Shown here piece by piece: positions 45,601 to 57,906 of a stretch of 64,000 nucleotides of DNA. This DNA is from Malaya genurostris. Taxonomy: Eukaryota > Arthropoda > Insecta > Diptera > Culicidae. The translations under genes and the position numbers were made by a program. Location of the stretch: positions 112,957,067 through 113,021,066 of the forward strand of contig NC_080571.1 in assembly GCF_030247185.1 (NCBI RefSeq). Direction: 5' to 3'. The notes under the pieces were generated by a model that saw only the letters and a program-made list of their open reading frames with translations, made no database searches and was not told the DNA's origin. Numbering within the stretch: the stretch's first letter is position 1; the number at the start of each line of letters is the position of its first letter.

Positions 45601-45894
45601 AAGTGTTTTGAATACAGTAAAAAAGTTTCTAAACTGGACTTAAAATTACAAAATCTAAACTGGACTTAAAATTACACCAAATTTATAAACTGGACATTTT
45701 ATAAAATCAATTAGGGGTTTAACTCAATCTTGGCAAAGTTTCAGAGTGGGCAGATCAATACTTTCGGAGCAGTGCATTTTTCAATTACGACCCGCACGCG
45801 CGGAGCGTACCGCAGCGCAATTCGCTCGGATACGGGCTTAACTTGTCGACACATGTCGCGCCACAGATCGAATCCTAAATTTGTCAGTTTATTG

Positions 45895-46233
45895 TTAGCA
45901 ACGTTTCAGGCAGAAAACGAGTAAAATTGGGACAGAGGATTTACGTGAGTGAGTGACATAAAGCTTTTGCACAGTTGCAATTTGTCTAGGATTTGGTTTT
46001 TCTGGTTTACAAAAACTCAGTACGTCAAACGTGTCCTGGGAAGAGAAAACTTTCATTTTTAATTCCTTGTCTCCGTGCGGCTCAACATAGTGAAACGATT
46101 GTGTTAAAGAAATGGTTTTACATTTTTTTAAATGATTTTTAAGAAATTTCTCTGCTTTTACATAATCTTCCGAACATTTGTATATGACTGAAATACTGGG
46201 TAGAGAAGATGCTTTCCTAGCCCACTCGTACAA
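45895..46233 (-). pseudogene. Unrecognised open frame, possibly a transposon or host fragment
   Basis: The frame runs 112 codons (ELYEWARKASSLPSISVIYK..., ...KELKMKVFSSQDTFDVLSFC...). Composition is protein-like (balanced, with charged residues) and unlike the repeat shadows around it. It is closed upstream by TAA near 46262. No family could be named. The best evidence lies between 45960 and 46240. It is adjacent to the deleted mariner at 46362 but is not part of it. Confidence 0.3.
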
Positions 46234-46361
46234 TTCATTCGCGGTCGAAATTACTTATTTATTTAATTCTTATTTACTGAATTTTCTGCTGAACTTGAAT
46301 GAACGGAGCTTTATCTCTGTCTTCACCCTAACACATTTGATTAGCAACAAACACATTTCTA

Positions 46362-47255
46362 TACGAGGTCGCGTCTGGAGAGTCCGGTGGTCAAATTTTT
46401 TTTTATTGTGTTGGTACATATGTCCCTAATGTATGGTGAAAAATCATTGTTTACATTCTGTCTTGTAGCGGCTGGTGTAGACGTGTTTTTTTGAGCTCGG
46501 CGATTTTAGTCTTGGTGACGTTGGGTGCTTCCACGTGGACGATTGTGCTTTTGTTTCGACATCATAACCGTACACCCATGTTTCATCACCAGTTATGACC
46601 CTTTCAAGTAAATTTGGATCGTCGTTGACGTCGTTTAACAGCTCCTGAGCGATGGTAATGCGTTTGTTTTTTTGATCAAAATTCAGCAGTTTTGGAACGA
46701 ATTTTGCTGCCACTCGTTTCATGCCCAAAACATTTGAAAAAATATGATGGCATGAGCCAACTGATATGCCAACTTCATCAGCAACCTCTCTAATAGTGAT
46801 TCGGCGATCATCCATAATCATTTTTTCCACTTTTCCCACATTTTCATCGATTATTGACGTGCTGGGTCGACCTAAGCGTTCGTCGTCTTCAACGTCTTCG
46901 CGGCCATCTTGGAAACGCTTATACCACTCGTAAACACTTGTTTTTTTCATAGCAGACTCACCGTAGGCTCTCTGTAACATTTCGCACACTTGGTTACACT
47001 TTATTTCATTTTTCACGCAAAATTTAATACAAATTCTTCAATTCTTCCATTGTTTAAACTAACAAAAATCGCCGAGCTCAAAAAAACACGTCTACACCAG
47101 CCGCTACAAGACAGAATGTAAACAATGAATACAGCTGAAAATTTCACCATACATTAGGGACATATGTACCAACACAATAAAAAAAAATTTGACCACCGGA
47201 CTCTCCAGACGCGCGCAATTAAAAAATTCCGGGAACTTTTTGAACAGACCTCGTA
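46362..47255 (-). mobile_element. Deleted mariner with long inverted ends, N-terminal half only (894 bp)
   Basis: Ends tacgaggtc (46362) and the complement ending at 47255 are flanked by TA (46360-46361, 47256-47257). The right end continues ctgttcaaaaagttcccgg, a typical mariner terminus; the left end lacks these about 35 bases. Beyond that, inverted arms match closely to about 46514 and 47068 (cattgtttacattctgtctt, gtagcggctggtgtagacgt, gagctcggcgatttt), with one 17-bp indel. The left arm is therefore an inverted copy of the 5' end replacing the 3' end. Confidence 0.85.
46444..47016 (-). pseudogene. Mariner-like transposase, N-terminal half
   Basis: This 190-codon frame has a first HTH (CNQVCEMLQRAYGESAMKKT, VYEWYKRFQDG), the linker DDERLGRPS, a second HTH (ITIREVADEVGISVGSCHHI) and the first catalytic Asp in ITGDETWVYGYD. 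After about residue 165 the frame runs into inverted 5' non-coding sequence and ends ...SRYKTECKQ. The second and third catalytic Asp are missing, so no transposition activity is possible, but a DNA-binding product could still be made. Confidence 0.87.
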
Positions 47256-47259
47256 TAGA

Positions 47260-48390
47260 TTTTTTATTGCAGAAATGATTGCGAAATTAAGATTTACGTA
47301 GCTTCTATTAGTTATTCCGCAAGATACAAAACCTTCAATTTAATATGCGAAAGGCAATGGATATCGGAGGTTGTAGTAAAACTATTTATTTTCCCGGAAA
47401 ATTTCTTTTTAGCAGAAAATTATTAGTTTTGTTTATTTACTTTAGCGCGATCAAATACAAATGCTTTGAAGCAGTGTTGTTAACTTCTTTATTAGGGAAA
47501 TTAAATCTAAAAAATAAATCAAATCATAAAATATAAGCAATTTTTCCATCAAACATTGGTGAAAAATTTGTCAAAACTGATATTTCATCTAAAGAGTCAG
47601 AGGTAACATTCGTTTGATAACAAATTATTGCTAAAGAAGATTGTTTTAAACTCAATCGCTTTAGCCACTTTGATAAACTGGTTGCACTGTAGATATATGA
47701 CATACGTACCAAATAAAATGTACGTAATACATAAATTACCAACACAAGTATACTTGGTTTACATTTGATCCTTAAATTTGATATTCTGTGTTAGAAATAC
47801 GTATCTGTGATGCAACGTTTATTATACATTTTTAAGTGTTGTTATGTATAGTGACGTGATATATAGTAGAATTAAATGGAGTTAAAATATTATTCTAGTA
47901 GAGGAATTTGTGTACAATTTTGGAGAAATTAGCTTATCTTTACATCTTCTTCTATAAAATCATATTATAGAATTTTCAGTTTTTTTCACTCATCGCCTTG
48001 TAATGCCGGAACCGGATATCAGATATTAATGATTTTTTGTTTCGATTAAAGAGGCTTAAATCTTAAGGTTATTTGCCTCTTCGGACCAGAAAAACTTTCA
48101 GACTCTATGTGCGGGATTGGAAATCGAACCCATCCCCTGGAAATAAAATTTCTCCTGAAAAAATGAAATTTGTGAAAAATCTATATGGCAATAGTGCCTT
48201 TCATTTGAGTCAAAGTTTGTTTAAATCGGTTCAATCGTATCGGAAAGAAGTGATTGCATATTTTTGTCACATACACTCACACAGACATTTAGCGATCTCG
48301 ACGAACTGATTCGAAGGGTATATGAAACTCGGTACAAAAGTCGGGTTTTACCGTGATAGCATAGCCTTTCTTTATGAAAAAAGGCGGGTG
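47260..48390. other. No gene; repeat remnants and possible SINE piece
   Basis: 47780-47900 is a decayed relative of the foldback at 2556. 48085-48135 contains gattggaaatcgaaccc, whose complement looks like a tRNA B box (gggttcgatttcc). 47990-48385 is a decayed copy-A-type module ending ctttctttatgaaaaaaggc. Confidence 0.45.
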
Positions 48391-49450
48391 GGTAATGTCA
48401 GAGACATAACTGGATGTCGTGAATACGAAAACAACTGACACGTTCCTTAACACTTCCGAATATCAATTAGTTGATCAATTGTATGAATTATGCAAGCATT
48501 CCCCTTTTCCACATTTTTCGCAAAAACATAGAAGGCTGTGAATTTCAGACAGCGAAAAGTGCACAAATCTAACCAAACTGTTCTAGATTTGCACTAAACT
48601 GAGGATATTTCCTTTCGATTTGCGAACAACAAATCCTAATAGTTCTTCAGAAAATTTTTAGAGCCATTAGAACGGCTGATTTTTTGTAATGCTCTCCACC
48701 GTTGCTTTTTTATCCATGCAAATGATTGGCAGCTGTGACGTAATCGTTCTTGTCGGAAGCGAAACTAGCTTTGCAAACGGCACAAAATACATCTGCTCGC
48801 ATTGGCGATAGAATTAAAACTGATTCAATTTTTGTTAGGAGCTTTCTTTTACGTGATTTCGTTTGTAGCTTTTTCACTAATGGGCGGTCCTAACGGCTAT
48901 AGGGATTCGTTTCTAGCATTAGAAGGACCAAATTGAGGAACTCACTACGATTTTCACCACTTTTCGGAACATTTTTCTCGAACGATATGTTGTACAGCAG
49001 CAGATATTTTGTTCTCTTCCTTAGAACGCGTTCTGATTGGCTGGTGTTGACATGGGTCAAATGAGATAGGTTTTTCATTAGTGTACTATTGAAATACTTC
49101 AATGCTTTTGCTATACACGTTTAAGTTGAAAAGTTTCGATTCTATTGGTAGTTAGATTGTATAAATCCTTCCACAGATCACAGCTTTCAAAATACGAGAA
49201 AGGCAAACGCGCCTTATGAATTTTCCTCTTTGATACTCGTTTATACCAAACATTTCAGAAAAGTTACGTTTTGAACTATTTGAGATTAAGTCACACAACT
49301 GAAAATTTTATCATAAAATTGTGATCATATTTCCGATGGCATGTAGTAAAAATTATGTTGATTCGTTAGATACAACAAGAGATATTCATGATCAAAAACT
49401 TATCACTCTCTCAGAGGGTAAATTTTGAAAAGGCACCCCATAGTAAAGTA
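48390..49450 (+). repeat. Dispersed repeat, longer partner of 38755-39420
   Basis: The same start (taatgtcagagacataactg) and the same end (gatcatatttccgatggcat, ccccatagtaaagtaag) as the 38755 copy, with roughly 400 bp more sequence inside. The interior includes short frames without recognisable domains. Confidence 0.65.
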
Positions 49451-49769
49451 AGACGAAAGGCAAAAACGACTAAAACTTTGAATAAGCTGGAGAGTAACAC
49501 AAGTCACAATAGGATACTACAATCCATTTAAACGAATATCGGGATCAATCCCGTGTTGGTTTCGTGTCAATGGACGTCATGCTTCAACTATACTATGCCA
49601 TCATACGCTGCAAAGTTGCTCACTTCATGAGCTTCGCAACGAATGTTAATCTACCTTCAAAAGAAAAAATAAGAAAAAGTCATACATCAACTAAGGCAAA
49701 TATATGCTCAATTGATCGGAAAGCTATGTTTTTCTAAATGCCAATTGACGTTTGCTTTATGATTACATA

Positions 49770-50560
49770 TTTTTCAAATTCTGCCAGCCGGCGTCGATTC
49801 GTGCCCAGGCGAGTAGGGTGACAGCATCTGATGGTACAAAACGACGGTACAGACGTGCGACGGAGAATTTTCGCCTATTTTTTCCCGCTAGTTCCTGCTA
49901 CCCTTTTGTACGACGAGATTCAAACGAATCCGCCGATGCCAGTAGCAGCGCCGGCGTCGCGATTTATATCGTATTCATACATTTTGTTTTATTCGACTTG
50001 ATTTAATACGATTTGTTGTCAATTACTTTTTGGCGCTGCTGTTTGCTGATGCTGAATGATGGATGTCGGTTTGGTGCGAGCTTGAACCGGCGGAGGATGT
50101 GTGTGTGTTCGTATGTAGTGAAAGCGAAGGCCACAGTGGCAAAGTTGTCTGCAGAAGCAACGAGAGTTGTTATGGGCCATTAGCTCGGTGTTCGATAATC
50201 TCACTACGTATTCGCCGTATTCATTCGTTGGGAAGGACAACACATTCTACGATGATAGAGATGAATTTGGTGTACGAACTCGAAGCAATTTCCATCGCGT
50301 TTTACACTTGTGAAAAACAATATTTAATTTTCGATAAACACGATATCGGAAGGCGCACAAACAGAACCATAAATCAGCTACATTTCATATTCGCAGAGTT
50401 TTATCAAGGCGTGAGCGCAGCTTTGTTAGCCCATGCATTCCCCGAAGAGAAGAATATCAAATGTCTGTGTACGAATACAAACATTGTATTGAATCGAAAA
50501 AGTACTAACTTTCATTTATAAGTTTTCCTATTGCTTCATGGATTCACAGCATCATGTATG
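49770..50560. other. Higher-GC, apparently unique segment; no product recognised
   Basis: 49780-50250 is GC-richer than the window average and lacks the repeat motifs seen elsewhere. Frames of 152 codons (+, 50063-50521) and 74 codons (-, 50019-50243) overlap and neither resembles a known family. It could be a host promoter/5' UTR or an exon; the sequence does not decide. Confidence 0.3.
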
Positions 50561-51062
50561 AACGTGACTAAAGTTCTGGAAGCAATATTCCAATCTTCAT
50601 ACAAAATATTCATATGTACACCAGGGATTGACGATGGGAAACGGACATGATGCGATGCCGTGTTTCTTGTTGACCGTAGCGATGCGAGATGTTGTACGGT
50701 GTTTTCAAAAGTATAGATACTAGCTGGGAGTAAAATTAGAACATTTCATTCTTTTGGAGAAAAGTTGAACGATAGCGATTTTTTTAAACGTTACATATGA
50801 GGGTTACCATTATACCAACTAATTTGTCACTTGGGCGTTTTGGAGAATAACTTCACCAGAACATTTTCATTATTGCCATGGAATTCAACTGTTGACATGA
50901 ATACGTCTTACTTTACTACGGGCCTTACTAAAATTTGCCCTGTGGAAGAATGGGTAGAACTTAATCGTGAATAGCTCGAGTTGTACTAAGCGCAGCAATA
51001 TAATTCTTTCTCCATTCCAAAAGAAATTTAATCAGCAAATTTTGATCAATAGTGTGAGATAA

Positions 51063-51266
51063 TCATAAATAACTTAAAAATTCACATACTTTTTTTTCGT
51101 CTTCAAACTTTTGGAAATAATTAGGAAACTCATCACGCTTGCTTGCCTTTTTCTCTCTCGGATAAAGCTTTTCCGTACCGATGCTTAACTGAACGAGTAT
51201 GAATCGTTTCTCCTTGTGCTTTGAGCGGAATTGGTCGTCATGGTCAGGACCTTCCATCAACTGCAT
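51063..51266 (-). other. Unrecognised short open frame
   Basis: 67 codons on the - strand (QLMEGPDHDDQFRSKHKEKR... FEDEKKVCEFLSYL), rich in charged residues, and starting at ATG. It abuts an inverted dispersed repeat (50910-51060). No family recognised; could be an exon remnant or transposon fragment. Confidence 0.25.
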
Positions 51267-51448
51267 CCAACAGCTCAGTCCTTCCTCTCATTCGCTTTGC
51301 GGTCGTCGTTGTGAGCAGTTGCTTCTTCAACCAGCAGCACTAAAACAGTTTATCAGTAATCACAATCAATTTCTGAATTCTACAACTGAATCTAGAACCT
51401 GGACCACCTGAGTTCTGAACATGATTTCAGGCTTAGAATTTATTTTTT

Positions 51449-51617
51449 CAACGATATCAAACTAACTAGAGATTATGAGAGGAGAAAGAATATGAAATTA
51501 TAAGGCCATAGTCACATATCACTTTTCTGCACTTTATATTCACATGCTTGCTCTTCCTTGAGTACTATGGTCCTATAATTTCATATTCTTTCTTCTGTTG
51601 TTTTATATCGTTAAAAA
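51449..51617. repeat. Stem-loop with 30-bp inner stem (MITE-like)
   Basis: agaaagaatatgaaattata (51483) pairs with the complement ending at 51593; 28 of 30 bases match, with a loop of about 51 nt. The pairing extends outward to 'acgatatcaaac' and the complement of 'acgatataaaac' at 51604-51615. Surrounding 51360-51800 is rich in degenerate 'ctggattctgaattc' words. Confidence 0.7.
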
Positions 51618-52175
51618 CTGGAAAAAGTAAAAATTTACCAACTGAAATTGAAAACAATGAAATCTGGATTCTGGAACTGATTGCTTGACTAAATTTCGGA
51701 ATTTGATTTAGTTCCTTTGTTTATTATCTGGATTCTAATTCAGAACTCTGATTCAGGATCTCAACTTCTGAATTCATAAATAAAATTCAAGAGTTTTTGA
51801 AATGGATTCTGCGTTTCGAATGTAGGACTTAGCAGACGTAAACATTGGATAAATTCCGTAAATCGTTTTTTTCAAGACCATTAAAATACTATAACGTTGT
51901 TTGGTGTATTTTGTTCACCCTCATTTGTTCGTGCTGCTTAATTGTATAGTAGAATATGATTATCGTTAATAAGTCGTAATTCAGAATTGATGCACCGTTA
52001 CAATTCTGGAAGTGATGGTAAAAGTTGCAAAACTTACAAATTCAACTAATACGAATTATTATTATATATTCGGAAACGTGAAAGAAGCATGTCAGTTTTA
52101 TTCGTATTCACGTCCTCCAGTTATCTCTGGGATATTATCCACCCAGGTTTTTATATTACGACACTACTCAACTAA

Positions 52176-52868
52176 AAACCATGTTTTAATCCACCTAGTG
52201 GTGTAATGATGCATTTCTCATATCAATCATACTATCATATATAATACTAGGGTATTCTTCAAAACAATTTGCTTCGATTTTTGAAAGAATAATCGAAATT
52301 AGTTTGTTTGACCGTCTACTGATAAAAACTATCAATTGGAGAAGATTTGAGGTCGATTTAAAAAACTTTTTACGGATTTTCGTCCCTTTCAGTGATGGTA
52401 AAAATTTTTTAACACATTTTACCCTATATTTCCGGATCCGGAAGTCGGATCCATATGAAATTCAGGAATTACGTATGGAACCACAGGACATTTTATTTGA
52501 ACCTAAGTTTGTGAAAATCGATCGCGCCATTTATGAATAAAGTTAGAAAACATATTTTCATTATTTTGCACATTTTACCCCATAGATCCGGAACCGGAAG
52601 TCCGATCCAAATAATATTCAGGAATTTTTTTATGAGACCATAAGACCTTTCATTTGAATCTAAGTTTGTGGAAATCGGTTCAGTCATCTCTGAGAAAAGT
52701 TAGTGCACTTATTTTCACAATTTTTTGCACATTTTACCCCATAATTCCGGAAGCGGAAGTCGGATCCAAATAATATTCAGGAATTTTGTATGGGAACACA
52801 AGACCATTAATTTGAATCTAAGTTTGTGAAAATCGGTTCAGCCATCTCCGAGAAAAGCTATTGCAAAA
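52176..52868 (+). repeat. TTAATCCACC-superfamily copy with three tandem 157-bp modules
   Basis: It opens with ttttaatccacctagtggtg (52182) and contains three head-to-tail modules whose 'cattttacc' starts are at 52415, 52571 and 52730 (periods 156 and 159). Each module has a 'ccggaa(n)cggaagtc(g/c)gatcc' block and 'gaa(t/c)ctaagtttgtg(a/g)aaatcg' block. Copy C inserted into the A-run ending its last module. Confidence 0.75.
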
Positions 52869-52870
52869 AA

Positions 52871-54752
52871 CATGATTAATCCACCTAGCAGTGAGATGAT
52901 ACCTTTTTTTATCAATCCGAATGTATTTTTTGCGTGGATATTCCTAGGTGTTTTAGTTCTCATGACATTATTTTAATTATCGTCGTTTTAAACGGCAAAT
53001 TGAGATTTTAATCACTCATTACCCTGTAATTTCGAAACTGCAAATCGTATCGAATTTCAATCTTAACGTGTGACAATCGATGGAACATTCCATGAGATGT
53101 CGAAGTAAGTTCCACTTTAGAGTTTTTCGTCATTATTTATGGTACTTCCAGAGCCGGTATTCAGGAACTAGCATAACCCAAAATGATTCGAATGGCCATA
53201 AAATAATACGCCAAACAATTTACATCTTCTATATCGGTATGAATATTAAAAAATTATCATCTGTAATTCCAGAATCGGATAAAATTCACCAATTTTGTAT
53301 GGGGCCTTAAGTCCTTTAATTTGAATTTTTGTTTTTGAAGTTCGATTTGGCTTTTTTGAAAAAATGATTGAGCTTTGAGAAACGATTCGATACTGGAACC
53401 GGAGTTCTAAAATCGGGATAGCGGAAATCAGTTAAATTCACCTGATGAGTGTGTAAACATCTTTAAGAAAATGTAGTACGAATTGAGATTTGGGGGTACA
53501 TTCCGAATCGAAAACTAAATACCGCTTAAACTGAAATAAATTTATTTCGTAATCGACTATCAAAATCAGCAAACCCGATAAACCTGATTAATTTATGTGA
53601 AATGGACATTTTTATACTAATCACCCTGTATCTCCGAAACCAGAAATCGGATATGACTAAATTTTGTGGGATTTTAAGACCTCTCATTTGAATCATAGAT
53701 GATTCTTAGATTTCATTTGAATCTTAGATCGGTTCAACCATCTACGAGAAAAATGAATTGCATTATTTTAATTTCGTTTCATATATCATCCTGTGGTTCA
53801 GCAATCAGAATTCGGATCCAAACGTTATTCAGGAACCTTGTTTGGGAGTATACTACTTTTTATATGTAGTTCTGAGTTTGTAGAAAACGGTTTAGCCATC
53901 TCCGAGAAAATTGAGTGAAATTATTTGTCACACACGCATTTGCTGATCTCGACGAACTGAGTCGTATGGTATATGGAAGTCATGTTCTTCTAGCATTTAT
54001 TGCTGTAAGTAGTTTAAATTAATATAATTATGGAATTACTTTCAACTCGAAAATGCTGATATCATCTGGTTTACATATGCCATATTCGAACGATTATGTT
54101 GCCAAAAACGAACCGTGCTAAAATCGGTCCAAGGCAAATTGCCATGAAAAAGGATGCTGTACACAGTCTTTTTGGTACTTAGAAACAATTGTATGTCACA
54201 GTATAAAAAATCGTGTTTTCCGTTGCTCCCAAGCATTTCTTTGTCATACAGCGCTCAAAACTTCTACTGCTGGAATAAGGGGAAAAGTCGTTTACATAAA
54301 AATGTCGATATCTCCGTTAAAAATGGACGGATTTTAACAATCTATGGCTTGTTAGATAGCTATTACCGTGCGGAATCTAAGTCTGAAAATATAATCTGTT
54401 TTCAAGGTCAAATGTGACATATACTGTCAAAAAACTGAAAATTTTGACATAAAACTTCGTATAACTCAAAAAGTAAACATGCGATCTTAAAACCATTCAA
54501 TAGCGTTTTGGATGACGGGGAGACCTTTCATTTGCGACTAGTTTGATCAAAGTCGGTTCAGCCATCTCTGAGATCTCGACCTCTTAGTTGACAACACACA
54601 TACAGACACACACACATACACACACACAGACATTTGCTCAGTTCGTCGAGCTGAATCGATTGGTATATGTCATTCGGCCCTCCGGGCCTCAGAAAAATTT
54701 TCTAAAGTTTGAGCGAATTCTATACCTATTTTTTATATATATGAAAAAAGGT
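52871..54752 (+). repeat. TTAATCCACC-family repeat, copy C (1882 bp)
   Basis: It starts catgattaatccacctagca after an A-run and ends tatatatgaaaaaaggt before another A-run. It retains the two internal modules missing from copy B and is more diverged from A than B is. A (CA)n stretch is at 54592-54630. Noncoding. Confidence 0.85.
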
Positions 54753-55625
54753 AAAAACGTTACATACACACACACACATACACACACAGACATTTTGCGT
54801 ACTCGACGAACTGAGTCGATTTTCACATTTGTTACAAAAACACGTGAAATCACTTGTCTAACATATCTAACAAAAATAACCGTTATGTAGCAATCGTGAA
54901 ACATGCCAATTTCAACATGTTCTAATTGCTACTTGGGAATATTCCCAAACACGTATCTGTAATTTAAAAAGTAGAATTCAATGGCAATAATAATAATAAT
55001 AATAATAATATTCTGGAGAAGTTATTCTACTAAACGCCCAAGTGACAAACAGTGTTGGGTAAATCATGATCAGAAAAAGTTCATTTCATTATCACTCGTG
55101 AAAAAATCAGTTCCGAGATTTTAACTCACGAAACAAGCATCCATAAAACTCTGAACCTCGAAGTTCACAAGAGATTTTTTGTGTCAGCGAAACTTGATGA
55201 TGAATTTTCACCCGCTGAAATATCTCTAAAAAGATAATAGAAAAGGAGAAGAGTTTTGAATTGACATAGCGATAACGTGCCCTCCTGTTACTTCTGCGTA
55301 TGATATTCAAACTAAATTGGCTAATATTCTTTAACTAGCTTAATCACATGGTTTGTGATGTTTTTTATTAATCTTTTATTATCGTTATAGCTATTATCAA
55401 TCACAGCACTTGGTTGGTTGAGGATATTACCACAAACGAATTTCTCGACATGACAGTCACGATCTTTTTTTGGCGCACATCTACGGTCCTCCGTGAAACT
55501 TTCACCAATGGTGATACATTGGTTGCACTGCTGAGTTCCCATCATACATTCATAATGTAAATGTCAAACCGTGAGAACCCTTTCGATTCGGTAGCTCATT
55601 TGTATACATTGAGATTTTATGGCAC
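54753..55625. other. No gene; microsatellites and foldback remnant
   Basis: A (CA)n run at 54763-54790, an (AAT)n microsatellite at 54985-55011, and 54950-55070 resembling the foldback at 2556. The - strand frame at 55321-55545 has several cysteines but no recognised family. Confidence 0.4.
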
Positions 55626-55639
55626 GCTTTGGTTGAAAT

Positions 55640-57779
55640 GATACTTACTCTTACTCTTTCAGTCGTAGACCACGCGGGTTTCTGCTGTATTCAACTCGGT
55701 TCATGGCTGTTTGCGCCAGCCTCGGTAGCTGCGAAGGGTCCGCAGGTCGTCCTCAATTTGATCGATCCATCTTGCCCGCTGCGCGCCTCTTCTTATACAG
55801 GTCGGATCATTATCGAGAATCATTTTAACCGGGTTGTTCTCCGACATTCTAACAACATGCCCGGCCCACCGTAACCGCCCGACCTTGGCCGTTTGGACGA
55901 GGGTTGGGCCTCTCAGCAACTGGTGCAGTTCATGGTTCATTCGCCTTCTCCACGTACCGTCTTCGATTCGCACTCCGCCAAAGATGGTTCGCAACACCTT
56001 CCGTTCAAAAACACTTAGTGCGCGTTGATCCTCCGCAAGCATTGTTCAGGACTCATGCCCGTAGAGGATAACCGGTCTAATCAGCGTTTTGTAGATAGTT
56101 AACTTCGTACGACGGTGAATTTTGCTCGATCGAAGCGTCCTGCGCAGTCCAAAGTAAGCACGATTTCCTGACAATATGCGTCTCTGAATTTCTCTGTTGG
56201 TGTCATTATCGGCAGTCACCAGTGAGCCCAAGTACACGAACTCGTCGACCATTTCGATTTCATCACCACCAATCAGAACTCGTAATGGGTGGCTGACGTT
56301 ATCTTCTCTCGAGCCCCTGCCTTTCATGTACTTTGTCTTTGACACATTGATGTCTAGTCCGATCCGCTTGGCCTCAGCTTTTAGTCCGATGTACGTATCT
56401 TCCATCTTCTAAAAGTTGCGTGCGATAATATCAATATCATCAGCGAAATCAAGTAGCTGGACGAACTTTCTGAAAATCGTGCCACTCGTGTCTATCCTCG
56501 CTCTTCTTATCACACCCTCCAAAGCAATGTTGAATAGCAGACACGAAAGGCCATCACCTTGCCGTAGCCCTCTGTGAGTTTCGAAGGGACTCGAGTTTAT
56601 CCCCGATACTCGAACAACGCACATCACTCGATCAATCGTAGCCTTGACCAATCGTATCAGTTTGTCCGGGAATCCATAGTTGTGCATGATTTTCCATAGC
56701 TGTTCTCGATCGATTGTGTCGTAGGCTGATTTGAAATCGATGAATAAGTGATGTGTGGGCACATTGTATTCACGGCACTTTTGCAACACCTGGCGGATGG
56801 CGAACACTTTGTCCGTGGTAGCGCGTTCGCCCATAAATCCTGCCTGATATTGTCCCACGAATTCGTTTGCAATCGGTGAAAGTCGACGGCATAAGATTTG
56901 GGAGAATACCTTGTAGGCGGCGTTCAGCAGAGTTATCGCGCGGTAATTTCAGCAATCCAGCTTATCGCCCTTTTTGTAGATGGGACACACAATTCCTTCC
57001 ATCCATTCTTCGATAAAATCTCGTCCTCCCAGATATTGGTAACGACCCAGTGCAGTGCTTTCACTAGTGCATTACCACCGTGTTTTAGTAGCTCGCTTGG
57101 TAGTCAACGCCAGCGGCCTTATTATTTTTCAACCGGCTTACCACCTCCTCCACTTCTTGGAGGTCTGGGATCGGCAGTCTATCGTCCTCCGCATGCGTTC
57201 CCAAGTTCGTTACCGCGCCGCCAATATCGTGTACCGCCACATCACCATTGAGGTGCTCGTCGAAATACTGCCGCCACCTCTCGATCACCTCAGAGTCGTT
57301 CGTGAAAAGATCACCGTTGGTGTCCTTGCACATATCGCCTTGTGGCACATGGCCTCTGCGCGAACGGTTCACCTTCTCGTAGAACTTCCTTGTGTCATTA
57401 GCACGGAACAGCTGTTCCATCGCTTCGCGATCTCGGTCTTCCTGTTGGAGCTTTTTTCTACGGTATACCGAGTTTAGTCTGTTCCGCGCCTGTCTGTATC
57501 GCTCCTCGTTTGCTCTCGTCCGGTGTTGCAGCTTGCTCGCCCAAGTTGCATTTTCTTTCCACTAACTGTTCACATTCGTCGTCGAACCAGTCGTTCCTTA
57601 CGTTCGGAGCCGCCGTACCTAGTGTTGCTGATGCAGCGCTACCTATGGCAGAACGGATGTCTCTCCAGCCATCTTCAAGAGTAGCGGCACCAAGCTGCTC
57701 TTCCGTTGGTAGTGCTGCTGCGCGTAATCTTGGACTACTCCAGCATCCCGGAGCCGCGCGGTTCTTCGAGTGTCTGTAA
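55640..57779 (-). pseudogene. Non-LTR retrotransposon (LINE) reverse transcriptase, 5'-truncated and broken
   Basis: Read on the - strand from about 57779: a linker (VERWRQYFDEHLNG-like, AAGVD), then RT with QYQAGFMGERATTDKVFAIR, LFIDFKSAYDTIDREQLW, LRQGDGLSCLLFNIALEGVI and the catalytic box LLDFADDIDII (56409-56858). The thumb and C-terminal region follow (YLGSLVTADNDTNREIQRRI, RPVILYGHES, VGRLRWAGHVVRM). Defects: a frameshift after 57085, an in-frame TAG at 56409-56411, and an in-frame TGA at 56046-56048. The endonuclease domain is absent. The clade is uncertain; the C-terminal RLRWAGHVVRM motif is common in RTE/CR1-like elements. Also carried by the + strand are many meaningless shadows. 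Confidence 0.85.
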
Positions 57780-57906
57780 GTTTATGAGCATGCAACGCGC
57801 TCTACATGATGGAAGAGGAAATGTAGTCCAGTTTAGTCTACGAAGCGCATTCGGTAGAGATTGCTTTATTGACAATTGTATTGAAAAGTTCCACGAACGT
57901 TAATTT

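Noticed and set aside
50063..50521. 152-codon + strand frame as a gene
   Set aside because: No domain, signal peptide or splice evidence, and it overlaps an equally plausible - strand frame; noted only as a GC-richer segment.
54588..54890. Frame with HTHTHTHT and RPSGP...FERILYLFFIY, seen also at 20933-21136 and 19674
   Set aside because: It comes from the (CA)n and end region of the TTAATCCACC repeat; frames differ between copies and there is no conserved start.
57055..57477. 140-codon + strand frame
   Set aside because: Antisense shadow of the LINE RT on the - strand.
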